Shown here: in pieces, positions 52,998 to 62,445 of the stretch
Layout: every line of letters begins with the position of its first letter
Numbering within the stretch: position 1 is the first letter of the stretch
Assembly: GCF_032917945.1 (NCBI RefSeq)
Contig: NZ_CP136624.1
Location: 5,332,001-5,396,000, forward strand
Direction of reading: 5' to 3'
Source: Bradyrhizobium sp. sBnM-33
Lineage (GTDB): Bacteria > Pseudomonadota > Alphaproteobacteria > Rhizobiales > Xanthobacteraceae
Length of the DNA: 64,000 bases
Program-made: the position numbers and the translations under genes
Notes under the pieces: model-generated
Database searches by the model: none
What the model was told of the DNA's origin: nothing
What the model saw: only the letters and a program-made list of their open reading frames with translations

Positions 52998-53087
52998 CCG
53001 TCATTGCGAGGAGCGAAAGCGACGAAGCAATCCATGCCTACCGCATATGCGGAGAGATGGATTGCTTCGCTTCGCTCGCAATGACGG
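52998..53087. repeat. Palindromic REP-like element
   Basis: CCGTCATTGCGAG ... CTCGCAATGACGG, a perfect 13-bp inverted repeat with an internal inverted pair AAGCAATCCAT/ATGGATTGCTT. The same family as 45701-45822. It sits between two convergent genes and may act as a terminator. Confidence 0.78.
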
Positions 53088-53094
53088 CGAGGCT

Positions 53095-54339
53095 CTACGA
53101 CGCCGCCCGTTGCGCCTCGTCCTGCAGCCGCGATCGCAGCGACTTTGCGGAATCGTTCGGCAGCAGCGTTGCCACCGTCACGGTTGGCTCCGACCGTGCG
53201 TCGCGCTGGCCATGGCTGGTATGGCGCATCACGCTTGACAACCGCCGCGCGATGGCGTGAGCCGACTTCAGGTCGGCTTCGGCAAATACCACGACAACTG
53301 AGCCGTCTTCCTGGGCGGCGCCGAAATCCATTTGCCGCATCAGGCGGCTGATGATCCGCGCGCCGTCGAATTGCGCGCGGGGATGGTCGGGATCGAACGC
53401 AAAGCGTGCCACCGACAATCCGCCGCCGCGTTGCTGCGTCTGGTAGATGGCGCTGGCAAAGTCGCGCTCGAAGGCTTCGGGGGTGAGCAGACCAGTGCGC
53501 GCGTCGATCAGGCCATCGGCGTCGATGGCTTTCAGTGTGCGGCTGAGATGCGCTTCGAAGGCGTGCTGGCGGATCAGCGGCAGCGCGATCGCTGCCACCC
53601 GGGCGGCGTCGCGGGAGATGATCTCGAGGTTTGGCAAATCATAGGCCGGCGCCAGATCACCTGCCGTCACGACGACGGGGAGGTTGCGGAAACGGGCGTC
53701 CTCTGTCAGCACGGTGAGGAAGGCGTCGACCACGCGCAGGCTGAATCCTTCGCCGAGCACGATGCCGTCGATATCTCTGGCGTTCAGATGCTTCGCAGCC
53801 GCCTCGATCGAAAGCGCGCCGACCACGCCGGTGCGCTCGCCAAGCGCGACCGACAGCGCGGGATAGGCGCCGCCGCGGCCGATCAGCAGCACGGTAGCGT
53901 CGCGCGCCGGATCGATATGCGACAACGCCATCGGCGCCATCGGTACCAGCCGGCGCATCACCGTTGCATGCAATGACCGCACGCGCAGGGCGGCGCGCAG
54001 GCGAGCCGCCAGCCGGTCGGAGCCGCCTCGTTGGGCGTGTGGGACTTGGCTCTGAAAGAAGGGAATGACGTTGTCCGGAACAGGAATCTGCGGATCGACT
54101 GAGATCAGCGGCAGATAGGGCTGTCGCGCTGCGACCCGCACGGCCAGCTCCGCCAATCCGGCTGCGTCGGTGCCGGAGGTTTCGGCCAGCACGGCCGCCG
54201 GTTGCACCTGCTCGACCGCGCGCGCCGCATCCGTCCACCCGGTATCGACCACCGGAAACAGTCTCGCGACGTCGAGGGTGGCGGCAAAGGACGGCCGTTT
54301 CGCGGTCGATACGACGAGGATCGGACCTTGCTGGGACAT
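53095..54339 (-). CDS. Degenerate GGDEF-domain protein, 414 aa
   Basis: An N-terminal receiver-like region (about 1-120, ILVVSTAKRPSFAATLDVAR) and a second alpha/beta part are followed by a C-terminal domain starting DARTGLLTPEAFERDFASAI, the beginning of a GGDEF fold. The active-site loop reads QEDGSVVVVF in place of GG[DE]EF, so diguanylate cyclase activity is not expected. It may act as a scaffold or c-di-GMP effector. 88 bases separate it from the AMP-binding gene upstream. Confidence 0.7.
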   Translation of the reverse strand: MSQQGPILVVSTAKRPSFAATLDVARLFPVVDTGWTDAARAVEQVQPAAVLAETSGTDAAGLAELAVRVAARQPYLPLISVDPQIPVPDNVIPFFQSQVPHAQRGGSDRLAARLRAALRVRSLHATVMRRLVPMAPMALSHIDPARDATVLLIGRGGAYPALSVALGERTGVVGALSIEAAAKHLNARDIDGIVLGEGFSLRVVDAFLTVLTEDARFRNLPVVVTAGDLAPAYDLPNLEIISRDAARVAAIALPLIRQHAFEAHLSRTLKAIDADGLIDARTGLLTPEAFERDFASAIYQTQQRGGGLSVARFAFDPDHPRAQFDGARIISRLMRQMDFGAAQEDGSVVVVFAEADLKSAHAIARRLSSVMRHTSHGQRDARSEPTVTVATLLPNDSAKSLRSRLQDEAQRAAS

Positions 54340-54427
54340 CTGAGAACTCGGATCAGGCGAGCAATTTGAGCCGCATCCTAGTTTGTGGCGCTTAATGTGG
54401 CGTCAACGGGCGCCCGCCAGCGGCTTC

Positions 54428-55933
54428 TCAGGCGGCGTTGCTCCGATCCCGAAATGCTTCCACCATCAAGGGGTTAAGGCCGAGTTCTGTCAGCGCGTCA
54501 CGGGCGCGGGCGTTGTCGAGCGCACGGCCGGCAAGCCGGTGGCCGCTGAGGCGGTCCGGCAGCGCGGTCAGCAGCGCACCCTGACCGAGCCGTCGCGCCC
54601 ACTCCTGCAGGTCCTGCGCCAGGAAGCGGTAGCCGCCGACGGCCATGACGCCGGACGGCGGCGCGGTGATATTGACCGCACCGGTGACGCGGTCGAGCCG
54701 CGCCGCGTAATCCGTATCCACATAGTCGCGCGGCGGCGACGCGATCAGGGAGTCGCTCGGCGGCGGAGGGGGCGCATAGGCCGCGACCGGCACCATCGGT
54801 CCGCGGAGTCCCAACGTGCCGCGCGGCGTCAGCAGGATCTCGCCCGCGATCGACGATCCCGGCAAATCGCGCGGCGCTCCGTGTGGGCCGGGCTTGATCA
54901 GAGCCGGCGAGCCGTCTTCCGCGATCCGGCGGGCACCAAACAATCCGGCCTCGCCGAACAGATAGACATCCGTCAGCGTCGCCTGCTGCGCGGCCCAGCA
55001 CGCGCTGGAGCCGACCTGCTCCGGGGTGCGCCACAGACCGATGACATTGCGCAGGCTCGGCATCCGCGCGCCGAGGTCCAGTTCGTCCAGCCGCAGCGCC
55101 AGTTGAGCAGGTACGATCAGCGTATCGCAGGCCTGTTCGTTGAGCTGCTGTTCCAGCACCTCGTCGTCGAACGGATGGTGCAACACCAGTGTTCCGCCCG
55201 ACAGCAGCCAGATCGCCAGCGACGAGGCGAGGCCGGCAAATGACATCGGCGAGAAGGCCGACAGGATGGTTGCGCCCTGCGGCACGTCGCTTTCAAGCGA
55301 AATGGCAAGCCCGCCGGCGATCAGGCCGAGATGGGCGCGCGGGACCGGCCGGAAGCCATCCGAGGTGACGTCGAAGGAAATCAGCGCCGCTTTGCGGCCG
55401 TCCTGGATCACGGCGCGCGTGGTCGGGGATTCCCGGAAGATGGCGTTGTCGAGTGAGGCCATGCCCTCGGGCAGGTCGCCGCCGAAGCCGCAGACATGGC
55501 GGATCGAGAACGCTTCGGCGGCAGCGTTCATGGCGAGATCCGAGTAGATCACGCCATCGATTCTGCCCGAGGTCACGATCGCCCGGGCGGCGGTGCGGTT
55601 GAGCGCCATGGTCAATTCCGACTGGCGCCAGAGCAGCGGCAGCACCGCGACAACGAGGCCGGCGCGGAAGGCGGCAAGCACGGTGAGTGTGAATTCGATG
55701 GTGTTGGGCAGCTGAACCGCGATCACGGAATTGGACGGCAAGCCAGATTCGATGAAGTGCGCGGCCAGCGACGAGATCATGCGGTCGGCCTGCGCGAAGG
55801 TAAGACGCTTCGGCGGCTGGCCGGTGATGCGCTGCTTGTTGGGGGGATCGACCAGCGCCAGCGCGTCCGGCTGCCGTGCCAGGTTCCGTTTGAACAACGT
55901 ATCGAGCGTTGGCGAAGCGGTGGGCTGGGTCAC
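54428..55933 (-). CDS. AMP-binding (adenylate-forming) superfamily protein with degenerate active site
   Basis: 501 residues of ANL fold. The N-terminal part (LTFAQADRMISSLAAHFIES ... VIAVQLPNTIEFTLTVLAAF) is typical of acyl-CoA ligases. The usual A3 P-loop (T/S-S/G-G-T-T-G-x-P-K-G) is replaced by FDVTSDGFRPVPR, and the A5 YxxTE motif by YLFGEAG. Catalysis may be lost or changed. No dedicated acceptor protein is nearby. It shares its strand with the degenerate GGDEF gene and follows the binding-protein gene by 46 bases. Confidence 0.72.
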   Translation of the reverse strand: MTQPTASPTLDTLFKRNLARQPDALALVDPPNKQRITGQPPKRLTFAQADRMISSLAAHFIESGLPSNSVIAVQLPNTIEFTLTVLAAFRAGLVVAVLPLLWRQSELTMALNRTAARAIVTSGRIDGVIYSDLAMNAAAEAFSIRHVCGFGGDLPEGMASLDNAIFRESPTTRAVIQDGRKAALISFDVTSDGFRPVPRAHLGLIAGGLAISLESDVPQGATILSAFSPMSFAGLASSLAIWLLSGGTLVLHHPFDDEVLEQQLNEQACDTLIVPAQLALRLDELDLGARMPSLRNVIGLWRTPEQVGSSACWAAQQATLTDVYLFGEAGLFGARRIAEDGSPALIKPGPHGAPRDLPGSSIAGEILLTPRGTLGLRGPMVPVAAYAPPPPPSDSLIASPPRDYVDTDYAARLDRVTGAVNITAPPSGVMAVGGYRFLAQDLQEWARRLGQGALLTALPDRLSGHRLAGRALDNARARDALTELGLNPLMVEAFRDRSNAA

Positions 55934-55979
55934 GGCGTTACTTCGGCTCTGTCACGGAGGTTGGATCGCTTTGGCGAGT

Positions 55980-57905
55980 TCACTTCATTTCCGGCTTCTG
56001 CCACCAGGTTTCCGGCAGATAGCCCGTCAACGCGGTCGCTGTAGGTTGTTCTATCCGATTCCACCGCGCAATCCATTGCTCCTGCACGTTAAACACTGGA
56101 ATTGCGTAGAAGCCCGACATCAGGACGCGGTCGAGCGCCCGCACCGCGGAGACGAAAGCCGGGCGTTCGCGCGCCTCGAGCAGGGCAGCGATCATGGCGT
56201 CGATCGCGGGCTCCTTGGCGCCCATGTAATTCCGGGTGCCGGGAATGTCGGCGGCCTGGGTGCCCCAGTAGAAGGACTGCTCGTTGCCGGGGGATAGCGA
56301 CTGGTCCCAGCGGTTCTGCAGCATGTCGAACTCGTAGCCGAGCCGGCGCTGGTCGAACTGCACGGGATCGACCGTGCGGACGCTGGCCTCGATGCCGGCG
56401 CGCTTGAGGTCGCGCTGATAGGACAGCGCAATCCGCTCCTGGTCGCGCGTCGTCACGAGGATTTCGAAGGTGAGCGGCGTCCTAGTCGAACGCTGCCGCA
56501 GTATGGATCCGTCGAGATCGTAGCCGGCTTCCGACAGCAATTTGAGTGCGCTGCGCAGCGTTGTTCGATCGCGGCCCGATCCGTCGGTGATGGGCAGGCG
56601 GTACGTGCCATCGAGAATATCCGGCCGGATGCGTTCGGCGAACGGCTTCAAGAGTTCGCGCTCGTGCCCGTCGGCCGGGCGGGCATAGGCGGATAGTTCG
56701 GACCCTGCGAAGAAGCCTGCCGCGCGCGCATAAAGTCCGAAAAAGTAATTGCGGTTGACCCACTCGAAATCGAACAGCAGCGTCAGGGCCTGCCGCACCC
56801 GGATATCTGAAAACATCGGACGCCGCGTGTTGAACACCAGGAATTCCGAGGGCTGCGGCATTCCGGTCTTGATGGTGTCGCGGATCACTTCGCCGTTGCG
56901 GGCGGCCGGAAAATCGTAGCCCTCATGCCAGCGCAGCGGCTCATGCTCGATGCGAAAATCATAGAGGCCGCGCTTGAATGCCTCGAACTGGCCGTTGGAC
57001 TCCCGATAGAAGTCGAGCCTGATCTCGTCGAAGTTCCACAATCCCCGATTCGCGGGCAGGTCGCGGCCCCAGTAGTCGGGATTGCGGGTCAGCGTGACGC
57101 TGGCGCCCGGCTTGACGGCGGTGACACGATAGGGGCCGGAACCAACCGGTCCGGTCATCGTGGTTTCCTCGAACGTCGCCGGATCGACCGCGTGCTGCGG
57201 CAAGACCGGCATCAGCCCGAGGATCAGCGGCAGCTCGCGGTCGTTGGCGCCACCGAAATCGAACTGCACGGTGAGCGGATCGGGCGCTTCGGCCCTTACG
57301 ACTTTGGAATAATACTGGCGGTGATTGGGGCGACCCTTGTCGCGCAGCAAGGCCCACGAAAACAGGACGTCCTTTGCCGTGACCGGCTTGCCGTCGGCGA
57401 AGCGCGCTTTGGGGTCGAGGTGGAAGGTGATGTAGCTGCGCGCGTCATCGGTCTCGACGGTTTTCGCCAGCAAGCCATAGAGCGTGAAAGCCTCGTCGTT
57501 GCCGCGCGCCATCAAGCTCTCAACTACGAAGCCCCTGACCTGCTGAACCGCGAGGCCGCGGACGATCAGGGGGTTGAGGCTGTCGAAGGTTCCGAGGGCG
57601 CCCCAGACCAGCCGTCCGCCCTTCGGCGCGTCGGGATTGGCGTAGGGCATATGCGTGAAACCGGCGGGCAGAGCGGGCGCGCCGTGCATCGCCAGCGCGT
57701 GGCTTTCGGCCGCCTTGGCTTCGTGGATCGGCGCGAGCAGCGTCACAGCCAGCGCGAGGGCACTTCCCGCGAGCACATGCAGGGGGATACGACCGGAGCG
57801 GTTCACAGGCGGGCAGGGATCTGATTCGAAAATGCGCACGAAGAAAGCTTTACCATAGGCTTCGGCCTTGGCCTGCAAGGAACACCCAAAGATGCTTGTC
57901 GGCAT
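55980..57905 (-). CDS. Extracellular solute-binding protein, family 5 (ABC transporter)
   Basis: About 641 residues. A signal peptide (VLAGSALALAVTLLAPIHEA, ending AKA) precedes an SBP_bac_5 fold: YANPDAPKGGRLVWGALGTF, DSLNPLIVRGLAVQQVRGFV, FHLDPKARFADGKPVTAKDV, and a C-terminal region ending ALTGYLPETWWQKPEMK. The YejA/microcin C-type branch is likely. Its permease and ATPase genes are not adjacent. The ATG at 57905 is chosen; GTG starts closer to the signal peptide are possible. Divergent from ialB. Confidence 0.85.
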   Translation of the reverse strand: MPTSIFGCSLQAKAEAYGKAFFVRIFESDPCPPVNRSGRIPLHVLAGSALALAVTLLAPIHEAKAAESHALAMHGAPALPAGFTHMPYANPDAPKGGRLVWGALGTFDSLNPLIVRGLAVQQVRGFVVESLMARGNDEAFTLYGLLAKTVETDDARSYITFHLDPKARFADGKPVTAKDVLFSWALLRDKGRPNHRQYYSKVVRAEAPDPLTVQFDFGGANDRELPLILGLMPVLPQHAVDPATFEETTMTGPVGSGPYRVTAVKPGASVTLTRNPDYWGRDLPANRGLWNFDEIRLDFYRESNGQFEAFKRGLYDFRIEHEPLRWHEGYDFPAARNGEVIRDTIKTGMPQPSEFLVFNTRRPMFSDIRVRQALTLLFDFEWVNRNYFFGLYARAAGFFAGSELSAYARPADGHERELLKPFAERIRPDILDGTYRLPITDGSGRDRTTLRSALKLLSEAGYDLDGSILRQRSTRTPLTFEILVTTRDQERIALSYQRDLKRAGIEASVRTVDPVQFDQRRLGYEFDMLQNRWDQSLSPGNEQSFYWGTQAADIPGTRNYMGAKEPAIDAMIAALLEARERPAFVSAVRALDRVLMSGFYAIPVFNVQEQWIARWNRIEQPTATALTGYLPETWWQKPEMK

Positions 57906-58068
57906 TGATCTTTTCGTCTGCCGCTGTATTGAAGGCGGGCAGTTGATGACGGCGGGAACGCCTGTCACGTATCCGCCTCAATTGCCAACGAGACAGCCGC
58001 CCCAGCGCGGCTTGGTGTCGGTGCCTGTAGCGGTTTCGGGCGCTCCGGTTCAGAAAGGGTTTTCCGCA

Positions 58069-58896
58069 ATGAATTTCCGTATCTTGGCCGCGTCGATTCG
58101 GCCGCGTGGGCAGGTCTTGGCCCTGTTGGCGGCGTCGGCATTGTCGGCAACGTTGATCGCGTCGGGCGCGCACGCCCAGCAGCCCGCGCCGGCGCCGGGC
58201 GCCCCGAAGGCTACTCCTGCCCCCGCGCCTGCCGCTCCGAAGGCGCCTCCGAAGGCTGCTCCCAAGGGTCCCGCCGGCGCTCCCGCGGCGCAAGCGCCTC
58301 CGGCTGGCGCTCCCGCCGGCACCCCTCCGCCACAGGAGCAGCAGGTCCAGCTAATCTACGCACCCTGGACCAAGTTCTGCCTCAAGGGTCAGGAAGCCGG
58401 CGCCAAGCAGGTTTGCTTCACCGGCAAGGACGGCCGCATCGAGTCGGGCCAGCCCGTCATCGCCGCCGTCATCATCGAGCCGGAAGGCGAGCCGAAGAAG
58501 CTCCTGCGCGTCACCTTGCCGCTCGGCATGCAGCTCGTGCACGGAACCCGGATCATCGTTGATAACAATCCGCCGCAGCAGGGCCCCTATGTGATCTGCT
58601 TCCAGAACGGCTGTATGTCGGACTACGAAGCAACGCCCGAGCTGATCGCCAACTTGAAGAAGGGCCAAAACCTCGTTGTTCAGGCGATCAATTCCAACGG
58701 CGCACCGCTGACGCTGCCGCTGCCGCTGGCCGGTGAATTCGCCAAGGCCTATGACGGTCCGCCGACCGATCCGAAGCAGTTCGAGGAAAACCAGAAGAAG
58801 CTGCAGGAAGAGCTGCAGAAGCGCGCTGAAGAGCAGCGCAAGAAGCTGGAGGGTACCCAGCCGGGCGGCGCTACGGCAAATCCGGCGGCGAAGTAA
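58069..58896 (+). CDS. ialB: Invasion-associated locus B (IalB) family protein
   Basis: 275 residues from the ATG at 58069 (AAAGGG upstream). A signal peptide (VLALLAASALSATLIASGAH, ending AQ) precedes an Ala/Pro-rich linker and the IalB domain: IYAPWTKFCLKGQEAGAKQV, CFTGKDGRIESGQPVIAAVI, PYVICFQNGCMSDYEATPEL, with paired cysteines. The C-terminus is Gln/Lys/Glu rich and coiled. Periplasmic in alphaproteobacteria; exact role unclear outside Bartonella. A strong terminator follows. Confidence 0.9.
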   Translation: MNFRILAASIRPRGQVLALLAASALSATLIASGAHAQQPAPAPGAPKATPAPAPAAPKAPPKAAPKGPAGAPAAQAPPAGAPAGTPPPQEQQVQLIYAPWTKFCLKGQEAGAKQVCFTGKDGRIESGQPVIAAVIIEPEGEPKKLLRVTLPLGMQLVHGTRIIVDNNPPQQGPYVICFQNGCMSDYEATPELIANLKKGQNLVVQAINSNGAPLTLPLPLAGEFAKAYDGPPTDPKQFEENQKKLQEELQKRAEEQRKKLEGTQPGGATANPAAK

Positions 58897-58918
58897 CAGC
58901 CGCGCCATTGGACAAAAC

Positions 58919-58947
58919 AAAAAGGCGCCCCACCGGGGCGCCTTTTT
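58919..58947. terminator. Bidirectional intrinsic terminator
   Basis: AAAAA, then GGCGCCCC-ACC-GGGGCGCC, then TTTTT. It lies between the convergent ialB and hspQ genes and can end both transcripts. Confidence 0.9.
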
Positions 58948-58964
58948 CGTTGCGGCAGAGATTG

Positions 58965-59297
58965 CTAGTTCAGCGACGGATTGCGCGGGCGGTAGCCGCC
59001 GGACTTGTCCTTCACGAAGATCTCGGCCACCTGCGAGTGCCGGATCGGCTCGCCGGAATCGTCCGGAAGCAGATTTTGCTCGGAGACGTAGGCGACGTAT
59101 TCGGACTCCGAGTTTTCCGCGAGCAGGTGATAGAAGGGCTGATCCTTGTGGGGCCGAACCTCCTCGGGGATCGACAGCCACCATTCCTCGGTATTGTTGA
59201 ATTCCGGATCGATATCGAAAATCACGCCCCGGAATGAAAACACCCGGTGGCGGACGATCTGGCCGATCTGAAATTTGGCGGTGCGCGCTTTGATCAT
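58965..59297 (-). CDS. hspQ: Heat-shock protein HspQ
   Basis: 110 residues of the HspQ/YccV fold: AKFQIGQIVRHRVFSFRGVI, FDIDPEFNNTEEWWLSIPEE and HLLAENSESEYVAYVSEQNL, ending GYRPRNPSLN. HspQ in enterics modulates Lon and DnaA degradation. The full-length family is about 105-110 residues. It is convergent with ialB. Confidence 0.93.
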   Translation of the reverse strand: MIKARTAKFQIGQIVRHRVFSFRGVIFDIDPEFNNTEEWWLSIPEEVRPHKDQPFYHLLAENSESEYVAYVSEQNLLPDDSGEPIRHSQVAEIFVKDKSGGYRPRNPSLN

Positions 59298-59421
59298 GTC
59301 CCGTCGAATAGACCATGATTGTGGCCGATGCTAGGGGCAATAGGACGAATTAACCTTTACGCGCGGTGGCCATATCCGGCGCCATCTCCCCAAAATCACT
59401 GATGAAAAGACACTGTACTAG

Positions 59422-60375
59422 ATGGTCGACATCCTCAACCTCGCGCTTCCCTATTTTGGCCTGATCTTCATCGGCTTTGCCTGCGGCAAGACCAGGAAGC
59501 TGCCGGAATCGGGCCTCGCCTGGATGAACTTCTTTCTGCTCTACGTCTCACTGCCGGCCTTGCTATTCCGCATCATGTCGGAGACGCCATTTTCCGAACT
59601 GAACAACCCGCCATTCCTGATCGCAACCACGCTTGCGACCGTGAGCGCCTTCGTGCTTGCCATGGTGGCAGGCCGCATCATCGGCGAACTGTCGCTGCGC
59701 AAGGCGACGATGGCGGGCCTTGCCGGCGCTTACGGCAATATCGGCTATATGGGCCCCGGGCTGGCGCTGGCGGTGCTCGGAGCCAAGGCAGCGGCGCCGA
59801 CCGCGCTGATCTTCTGCTGCGACAGCATTTTCCTGTTCACGATCGTGCCGCTATTGATGGCGCTGAGCGATCGCAAGCATCCGTCGTTCCTGCACGCCAT
59901 TGGCATCGCCGCGCGGCAGATCGTGCTCAATCCGCTGATCATGTCGGCCGCCGCGGGGGCGCTCGTCGCGGCGTTGCACATTCAAGTACCGGTTGCTGTC
60001 GACAGGACCTTGCTGTTTCTCCAGAACGCGGCGGCACCGACGGCGCTGTTCGTGCTGGGCGTTACCGTGGCGCTGCGCCCGTTCGACCGGGTGCCCTGGG
60101 AAGTGCCCGGCGTGATCGCGATCAAGCTCCTGATCCATCCGCTCATCGTATTCGGGCTGATGCTGCTGTTCGGCCCGTTCGCGCAGCCCTGGGCCGCGAC
60201 CGCCGTCCTGATGGCCGCGCTGCCGCCGGCGCTGAACGTGTTCGTGATCGCCCGGCAGAACAACACCTGGATCGAGCCGGCGTCTGTCGCCGTCCTGATC
60301 GGGACCTTCGCATCCGTGGTCACGCTGACCAGCGTGATGTGGTTCATCCAGAGCGGACGGCTGGCGTTTCCGTAA
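59422..60375 (+). CDS. AEC-family transporter (auxin efflux carrier superfamily)
   Basis: 317 residues with about ten membrane helices in a 5+5 arrangement. Motifs: FIGFACGKTRKLPESGLAWM, LAGAYGNIGYMGPGLALAVL and ALPPALNVFVIARQNNTWIE near the end. The family moves auxin, malonate or other organic acids; substrate unknown. The frame is complete and convergent to the UbiH-type gene. Confidence 0.88.
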   Translation: MVDILNLALPYFGLIFIGFACGKTRKLPESGLAWMNFFLLYVSLPALLFRIMSETPFSELNNPPFLIATTLATVSAFVLAMVAGRIIGELSLRKATMAGLAGAYGNIGYMGPGLALAVLGAKAAAPTALIFCCDSIFLFTIVPLLMALSDRKHPSFLHAIGIAARQIVLNPLIMSAAAGALVAALHIQVPVAVDRTLLFLQNAAAPTALFVLGVTVALRPFDRVPWEVPGVIAIKLLIHPLIVFGLMLLFGPFAQPWAATAVLMAALPPALNVFVIARQNNTWIEPASVAVLIGTFASVVTLTSVMWFIQSGRLAFP

Positions 60376-60385
60376 GCCGAAGGGA

Positions 60386-61576
60386 TTAGCTGACGCGCTT
60401 CCAGGTCGGTGCCAGCCCCTCGCGCATGGCGAGCCGGCGCAGCGGGCCGAACGAGCCGAGCAGGTGCATGCCGGCCGCGCGCAGCGATTGCATGGGCAGG
60501 AAATCGCTGAGCAGGGAACGGTTGGCGACATCGATCGCGATCAGCCGGCTTGCGACGTCGGCACGGCGCGCGGACTGATAGCGCGCCAGCACCGCCGGCG
60601 ACCCTGGATCCTCGCCGAGCGAGATCGCATTGCCGGCGATGTCGGCGATATCAGCCGCATCGCGCAATCCCATGTTGAGGCCTTGCGCACCGATCGGCGG
60701 CACGACGTGGGCGGATTCACCGACAAGCGCGACGCGATGGCTGGCGAATTGCTCGGGACGCTCGATCGTCAGCGGAAACAGGTTGCGCCCGGCTTCAACC
60801 TGGACACGGCCGAAAATGGAGTGCGACTGCCTTTCCGCGGCTTCCGACAATTCCTCGTCGCCCAGCGACATCAGCCGCTCCGCTTCCCTGGTTTCCGAAA
60901 CCCACACCACGCTGCAGCGGTTGCCGGGCAGCGGCACGAATACGCATGGTCCTTGCGCGGTATGAAACTCGGTGGAGATGCCGTTGTGCGGCCGAGAATG
61001 GGAGATGTTGAAGGTCAACGCCGACTGGTGCAGGTCGCGGCGGCTGGTCTTGATGCCGGCCGCCTCGCGGGACGGTGATTGCCGACCATCTGCGCCGATC
61101 ACGAGCCGCGCGGAAAGTTGCTCGCCCTTGCCGGTACGGATGGCGACGGTCGCATCCTGCGGGTCGATCGCGGCAGCGTCATCGTCAAATCGAGTCAAAT
61201 TGGAAAGTTCGGCGGCGCGCTCTTCGAGGGCAACCATTAACGACCGGTTGTCGATGTTGTAGCCAAACTGTTCGAGACCGATCTCGTCCGAGGAAAATCG
61301 CACCTCGGGCGCGCGGATCAGCCGGTCAGTGTCGTCAACGAGGCGCATGGTCCGCAAGGCGGCGGCCTTGTCCCGGCAGCGCGGCCAGACCTCGAGACGT
61401 TCGAGCAACTCGGTGGAAGCCCCCAACAGGGCCGTGGTGCGGTTGTCCGCATAGGGCGCGCGGCGGGCGAGCAGGGCGGTTTTCGCGCCGGTAGCGGCCA
61501 GCGCGACGGCCGCGGTCAGGCCCGCCGGCCCGCCGCCGATCACGGCAGCGTCATAAACTTGCGATGCATCATTCAT
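60386..61576 (-). CDS. UbiH/UbiF-family FAD-dependent hydroxylase
   Basis: 396 residues from the ATG at 61576. The FAD GxGxxG motif is in AAVIGGGPAGLTAAVALAAT. The middle has VIGADGRQSPSRE, and the C-terminal flavin region VALVGESAHVVPPIGAQGLN MGLRDA matches the G[D/N]AAH-P-GQG-N-G pattern with small changes. The family hydroxylates ubiquinone precursors or other aromatics. The position on the ring is unknown. The ribosome-binding site is weak; the upstream frame to 61642 is an alternative. Confidence 0.85.
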   Translation of the reverse strand: MNDASQVYDAAVIGGGPAGLTAAVALAATGAKTALLARRAPYADNRTTALLGASTELLERLEVWPRCRDKAAALRTMRLVDDTDRLIRAPEVRFSSDEIGLEQFGYNIDNRSLMVALEERAAELSNLTRFDDDAAAIDPQDATVAIRTGKGEQLSARLVIGADGRQSPSREAAGIKTSRRDLHQSALTFNISHSRPHNGISTEFHTAQGPCVFVPLPGNRCSVVWVSETREAERLMSLGDEELSEAAERQSHSIFGRVQVEAGRNLFPLTIERPEQFASHRVALVGESAHVVPPIGAQGLNMGLRDAADIADIAGNAISLGEDPGSPAVLARYQSARRADVASRLIAIDVANRSLLSDFLPMQSLRAAGMHLLGSFGPLRRLAMREGLAPTWKRVS

Positions 61577-61710
61577 ATCGGGACAATTGACGCTCGGCCC
61601 CGCATTTTCAAGCCACCAACCGGCCGAAATGTTTCCGCTCAATCACGTGGCGGAACGCCGCAAAGCGCTGATATGCAAATCGGGGCGATTCCTGATAGCA
61701 CTGCCGGACA

Positions 61711-62445
61711 ATGGACCAGACCACAGAGCCAGATTCCGTCCCATCGACCAGCCGAATGCGGACAGCAGCATTCGCCGTGCATGTCTTCACGGCGATGGGG
61801 GCGGGCATCGCGCTGCTCGCGATGCTGGAGGCCGTGCGCGGGCATTGGGCCAACATGTTCGGCTGGCTTGGCGTCGCCCTGATCATCGATGCCATCGACG
61901 GGCCGCTGGCGCGAAAGCTGGACGTCGTGCGGCTGCAGCCGAACTGGTCGGGCGAGGTGCTCGACCTCGTGGTCGATTTCGTGACCTACGTCTTCGTGCC
62001 GGCCTATGCCATCACCGCGAGCGGGATGCTGCTGCCGGAGGTGGCGCCGCTGCTTGGCATCGGCATCATGGTTTCCGGTGCGCTCTATTTCGCCGACCGG
62101 CGCATGAAGGCGTCTGACAACCACTTCCGCGGCTTTCCGGCGCTGTGGAACGCGGCGGCGTTTTATTTGTTCTTGCTGCACCTGCCGCCGATACTTTCCA
62201 CTCTCGGAATCGCAATCCTGATCGCCCTCACATTCGCCCCGTTTCATGTGCTGCATCCGATCCGGGTGGTGCGGCTACGCTGGCTGACCCTGTGGCTGAT
62301 GGCCATTGGAGCCGTGCTGGCGATCTATACGCTCATCTGCGATTTCAACGTGGGCGCTCCCATCATCGCCGCGCTTTGCGCCATTGCGGCTTACGTAATA
62401 GGAAGTGACGCCGTGATCCGGCAAATCAAGTCGTTCAAGGCATGA
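61711..62445 (+). CDS. pcs: Phosphatidylcholine synthase (CDP-alcohol phosphatidyltransferase)
   Basis: 244 residues, with about eight membrane helices. It joins CDP-diacylglycerol and choline to make phosphatidylcholine, as in rhizobia. The CDP-alcohol phosphatidyltransferase signature is present with a long spacer: D63-G64-x2-A67-R68-x12-G81-x3-D85-x3-D89. The extra residues between R68 and G81 are typical of Pcs. Its stop overlaps the TerC gene start by four bases (ATGA), so the two are coupled. Confidence 0.92.
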   Translation: MDQTTEPDSVPSTSRMRTAAFAVHVFTAMGAGIALLAMLEAVRGHWANMFGWLGVALIIDAIDGPLARKLDVVRLQPNWSGEVLDLVVDFVTYVFVPAYAITASGMLLPEVAPLLGIGIMVSGALYFADRRMKASDNHFRGFPALWNAAAFYLFLLHLPPILSTLGIAILIALTFAPFHVLHPIRVVRLRWLTLWLMAIGAVLAIYTLICDFNVGAPIIAALCAIAAYVIGSDAVIRQIKSFKA

